A DNA stretch of 64,000 bases from Enhydrobacter aerosaccus. Lineage in GTDB: Bacteria; Pseudomonadota; Alphaproteobacteria; Reyranellales; Reyranellaceae. Made by a program: the position numbers and the translations under genes. Under the pieces are notes generated by a model. It did not search any database. It had not been told where the DNA came from and saw only the letters and a program-made list of their open reading frames with translations. Below are positions 63,363 to 64,000 of the stretch, piece by piece; the stretch's first letter is position 1; each line of letters begins with the position of its first letter. The DNA lies in the NCBI RefSeq assembly GCF_900167455.1, contig NZ_FUWJ01000002.1:113584-177583 (forward strand). The letters are read 5' to 3'.

Positions 63363-64000
63363 ATGCCTGATGACGCAGCGTTCCAGTTCCCCCATGGTCC
63401 GCCGGCCATGAAGACCGTTCCCGCCACCGTACGTGCCTGGCTGATTCTCGTCGCGGCAATGATTTTCGTCATGATCGTGCTCGGAGCCCTGACGCGCCTG
63501 ACTGAATCGGGCCTGTCGATGGTCGAATGGAAACCCGTCACAGGCGTGATCCCGCCCTTGACCGAGCAGGCCTGGCAGGAAGAGCTGCAGAAATATCTTT
63601 CCTCGCCCCAGGGAAGATTGGTCAATCGTGATTTCACCGTGCCGGAATTCAAACAGATTTTCTGGCTGGAGTTCTTCCATCGCCTGTGGGGACGCCTGAT
63701 CGGTCTGGTGATGGCGCTGCCGCTCGCCTGGTTCTGGATCCGCGGACAGCTGTCGCCGGCGCTGAAGCCTCGGCTCGTCGCATTGCTCGTGCTCGGAGGC
63801 CTGCAAGGCGTGCTGGGCTGGGCGATGGTGGCATCCGGCCTCGTCGATCGGCCATCGGTCAGTCACTACAGACTGGCCGCGCATCTCCTCGCCGCCGTGG
63901 CGCTCTATGCCTATACCGTGTGGCTGATCCTCGAACTCGGCCCTCAGACGGCGCGCCGCGACGATCCCGGCACGCGGCGCAAGGCTTCGGCCCTGATCGG
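63363..64000 (+). CDS. ctaA: Heme A synthase (CtaA/COX15), C-terminus beyond the right edge
   Basis: 212 codons are present. GALTRLTESGLSMVEWKPVTGVIPPL (read in parts, residues about 37-62) is the COX15 signature; FFHRLWGRLIGL near 105 and HYRLAAHL near 168 hold the conserved heme-ligand histidines. About four transmembrane helices fall in the window. It converts heme O to heme A for aa3-type oxidase. The start at 63363 gives the longer N-terminus; ATG 63408 (MKTVPATVRAW) is the alternative, and neither has a clear SD. Confidence 0.95.
   Translation, partial: MPDDAAFQFPHGPPAMKTVPATVRAWLILVAAMIFVMIVLGALTRLTESGLSMVEWKPVTGVIPPLTEQAWQEELQKYLSSPQGRLVNRDFTVPEFKQIFWLEFFHRLWGRLIGLVMALPLAWFWIRGQLSPALKPRLVALLVLGGLQGVLGWAMVASGLVDRPSVSHYRLAAHLLAAVALYAYTVWLILELGPQTARRDDPGTRRKASALI

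Noticed and set aside
59624..63370. A 1,248-codon open frame antisense to the large flavoprotein
   Set aside because: No ribosome-binding site or recognisable domain; its His/Arg/Gln-rich composition is the usual mirror of GC-biased coding on the other strand, where motifs are clear.

Overview
The window is high-GC, gene-dense chromosomal DNA with strong third-position GC bias, which throws long antisense shadow reading frames opposite most genes. The gene content suggests a free-living, metabolically versatile alphaproteobacterium of soil or water, of the Reyranella/Bradyrhizobium kind: Bug-type binding proteins, luciferase-like oxidoreductases, acyl-CoA dehydrogenases, branched-chain-type ABC importers, alanine dehydrogenase beside an Lrp regulator, and heme A synthase. 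The genus is an inference from content and style. I see no rRNA, tRNA, CRISPR array, prophage, insertion sequence or transposase.

1-19.7 kb is a catabolic region. It opens with a cytochrome P450 cut by the left edge, then short-chain dehydrogenases, a D-threonine-aldolase-like PLP enzyme, three luciferase-like oxidoreductases, a deazaflavin (F420)-type nitroreductase-like protein, a VOC protein, a double NIPSNAP protein, a TauD-like dioxygenase and a feruloyl-CoA-synthase-like ligase. A complete Liv-type ABC importer (12.5-17.0 kb), an oxalate/formate-type MFS carrier and an acyl-CoA dehydrogenase follow, closed by a clear terminator at 19.70 kb. The likely logic is uptake of an aromatic or other carboxylic acid, CoA activation and oxidation. 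The substrate cannot be read from sequence.

19.8-35.6 kb is mixed: an EamA transporter, two orphan Bug binding proteins, a DUF202 membrane protein, a dehydrogenase/hydrolase/acyl-CoA dehydrogenase run, a FUSC exporter, an ArsR-SRPBCC operon with a paired operator, two paralogous four-cysteine secreted proteins flanking that operon, an epoxide-hydrolase-like enzyme, an MFS carrier, a 3-hydroxyisobutyrate-dehydrogenase-like enzyme, a dienelactone-hydrolase-like protein and a D-aminoacylase-like amidohydrolase. A 571-bp gene-free stretch with repeated TCGCGA palindromes follows.

36.2-42.1 kb carries stress and envelope genes: a ClC channel with CBS domains, a MarR regulator, a cupin, a lipoprotein trypsin-like protease, a host-attachment-family protein, two copies of an 80-bp cloverleaf-like palindromic repeat, a hibernation-promoting factor and ChaB. 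An FNR/FixK-type box lies between the last two.

42.1-48.5 kb handles amino acids: methylmalonate-semialdehyde dehydrogenase, an XRE-cupin regulator divergent from a polar amino-acid ABC importer, and an Lrp regulator divergent from alanine dehydrogenase. 48.5-57.2 kb holds a GMC oxidoreductase coupled to an orphan peptide-type binding protein, an amidohydrolase, and an operon of RNA helicase, stand-alone AsnC sensor domain, NylB-like serine hydrolase and an EthD-like protein. 57.3-64 kb has a methyltransferase, a two-barrel outer-membrane protein, an 1,167-residue fused iron-sulfur flavoprotein and the start of heme A synthase.

The least explained items are the C-x14-C repeat proteins around the ArsR operon, the composite 1,167-residue oxidoreductase, the LivG-like ATPase lacking a normal signature motif, and the palindromic repeat families.
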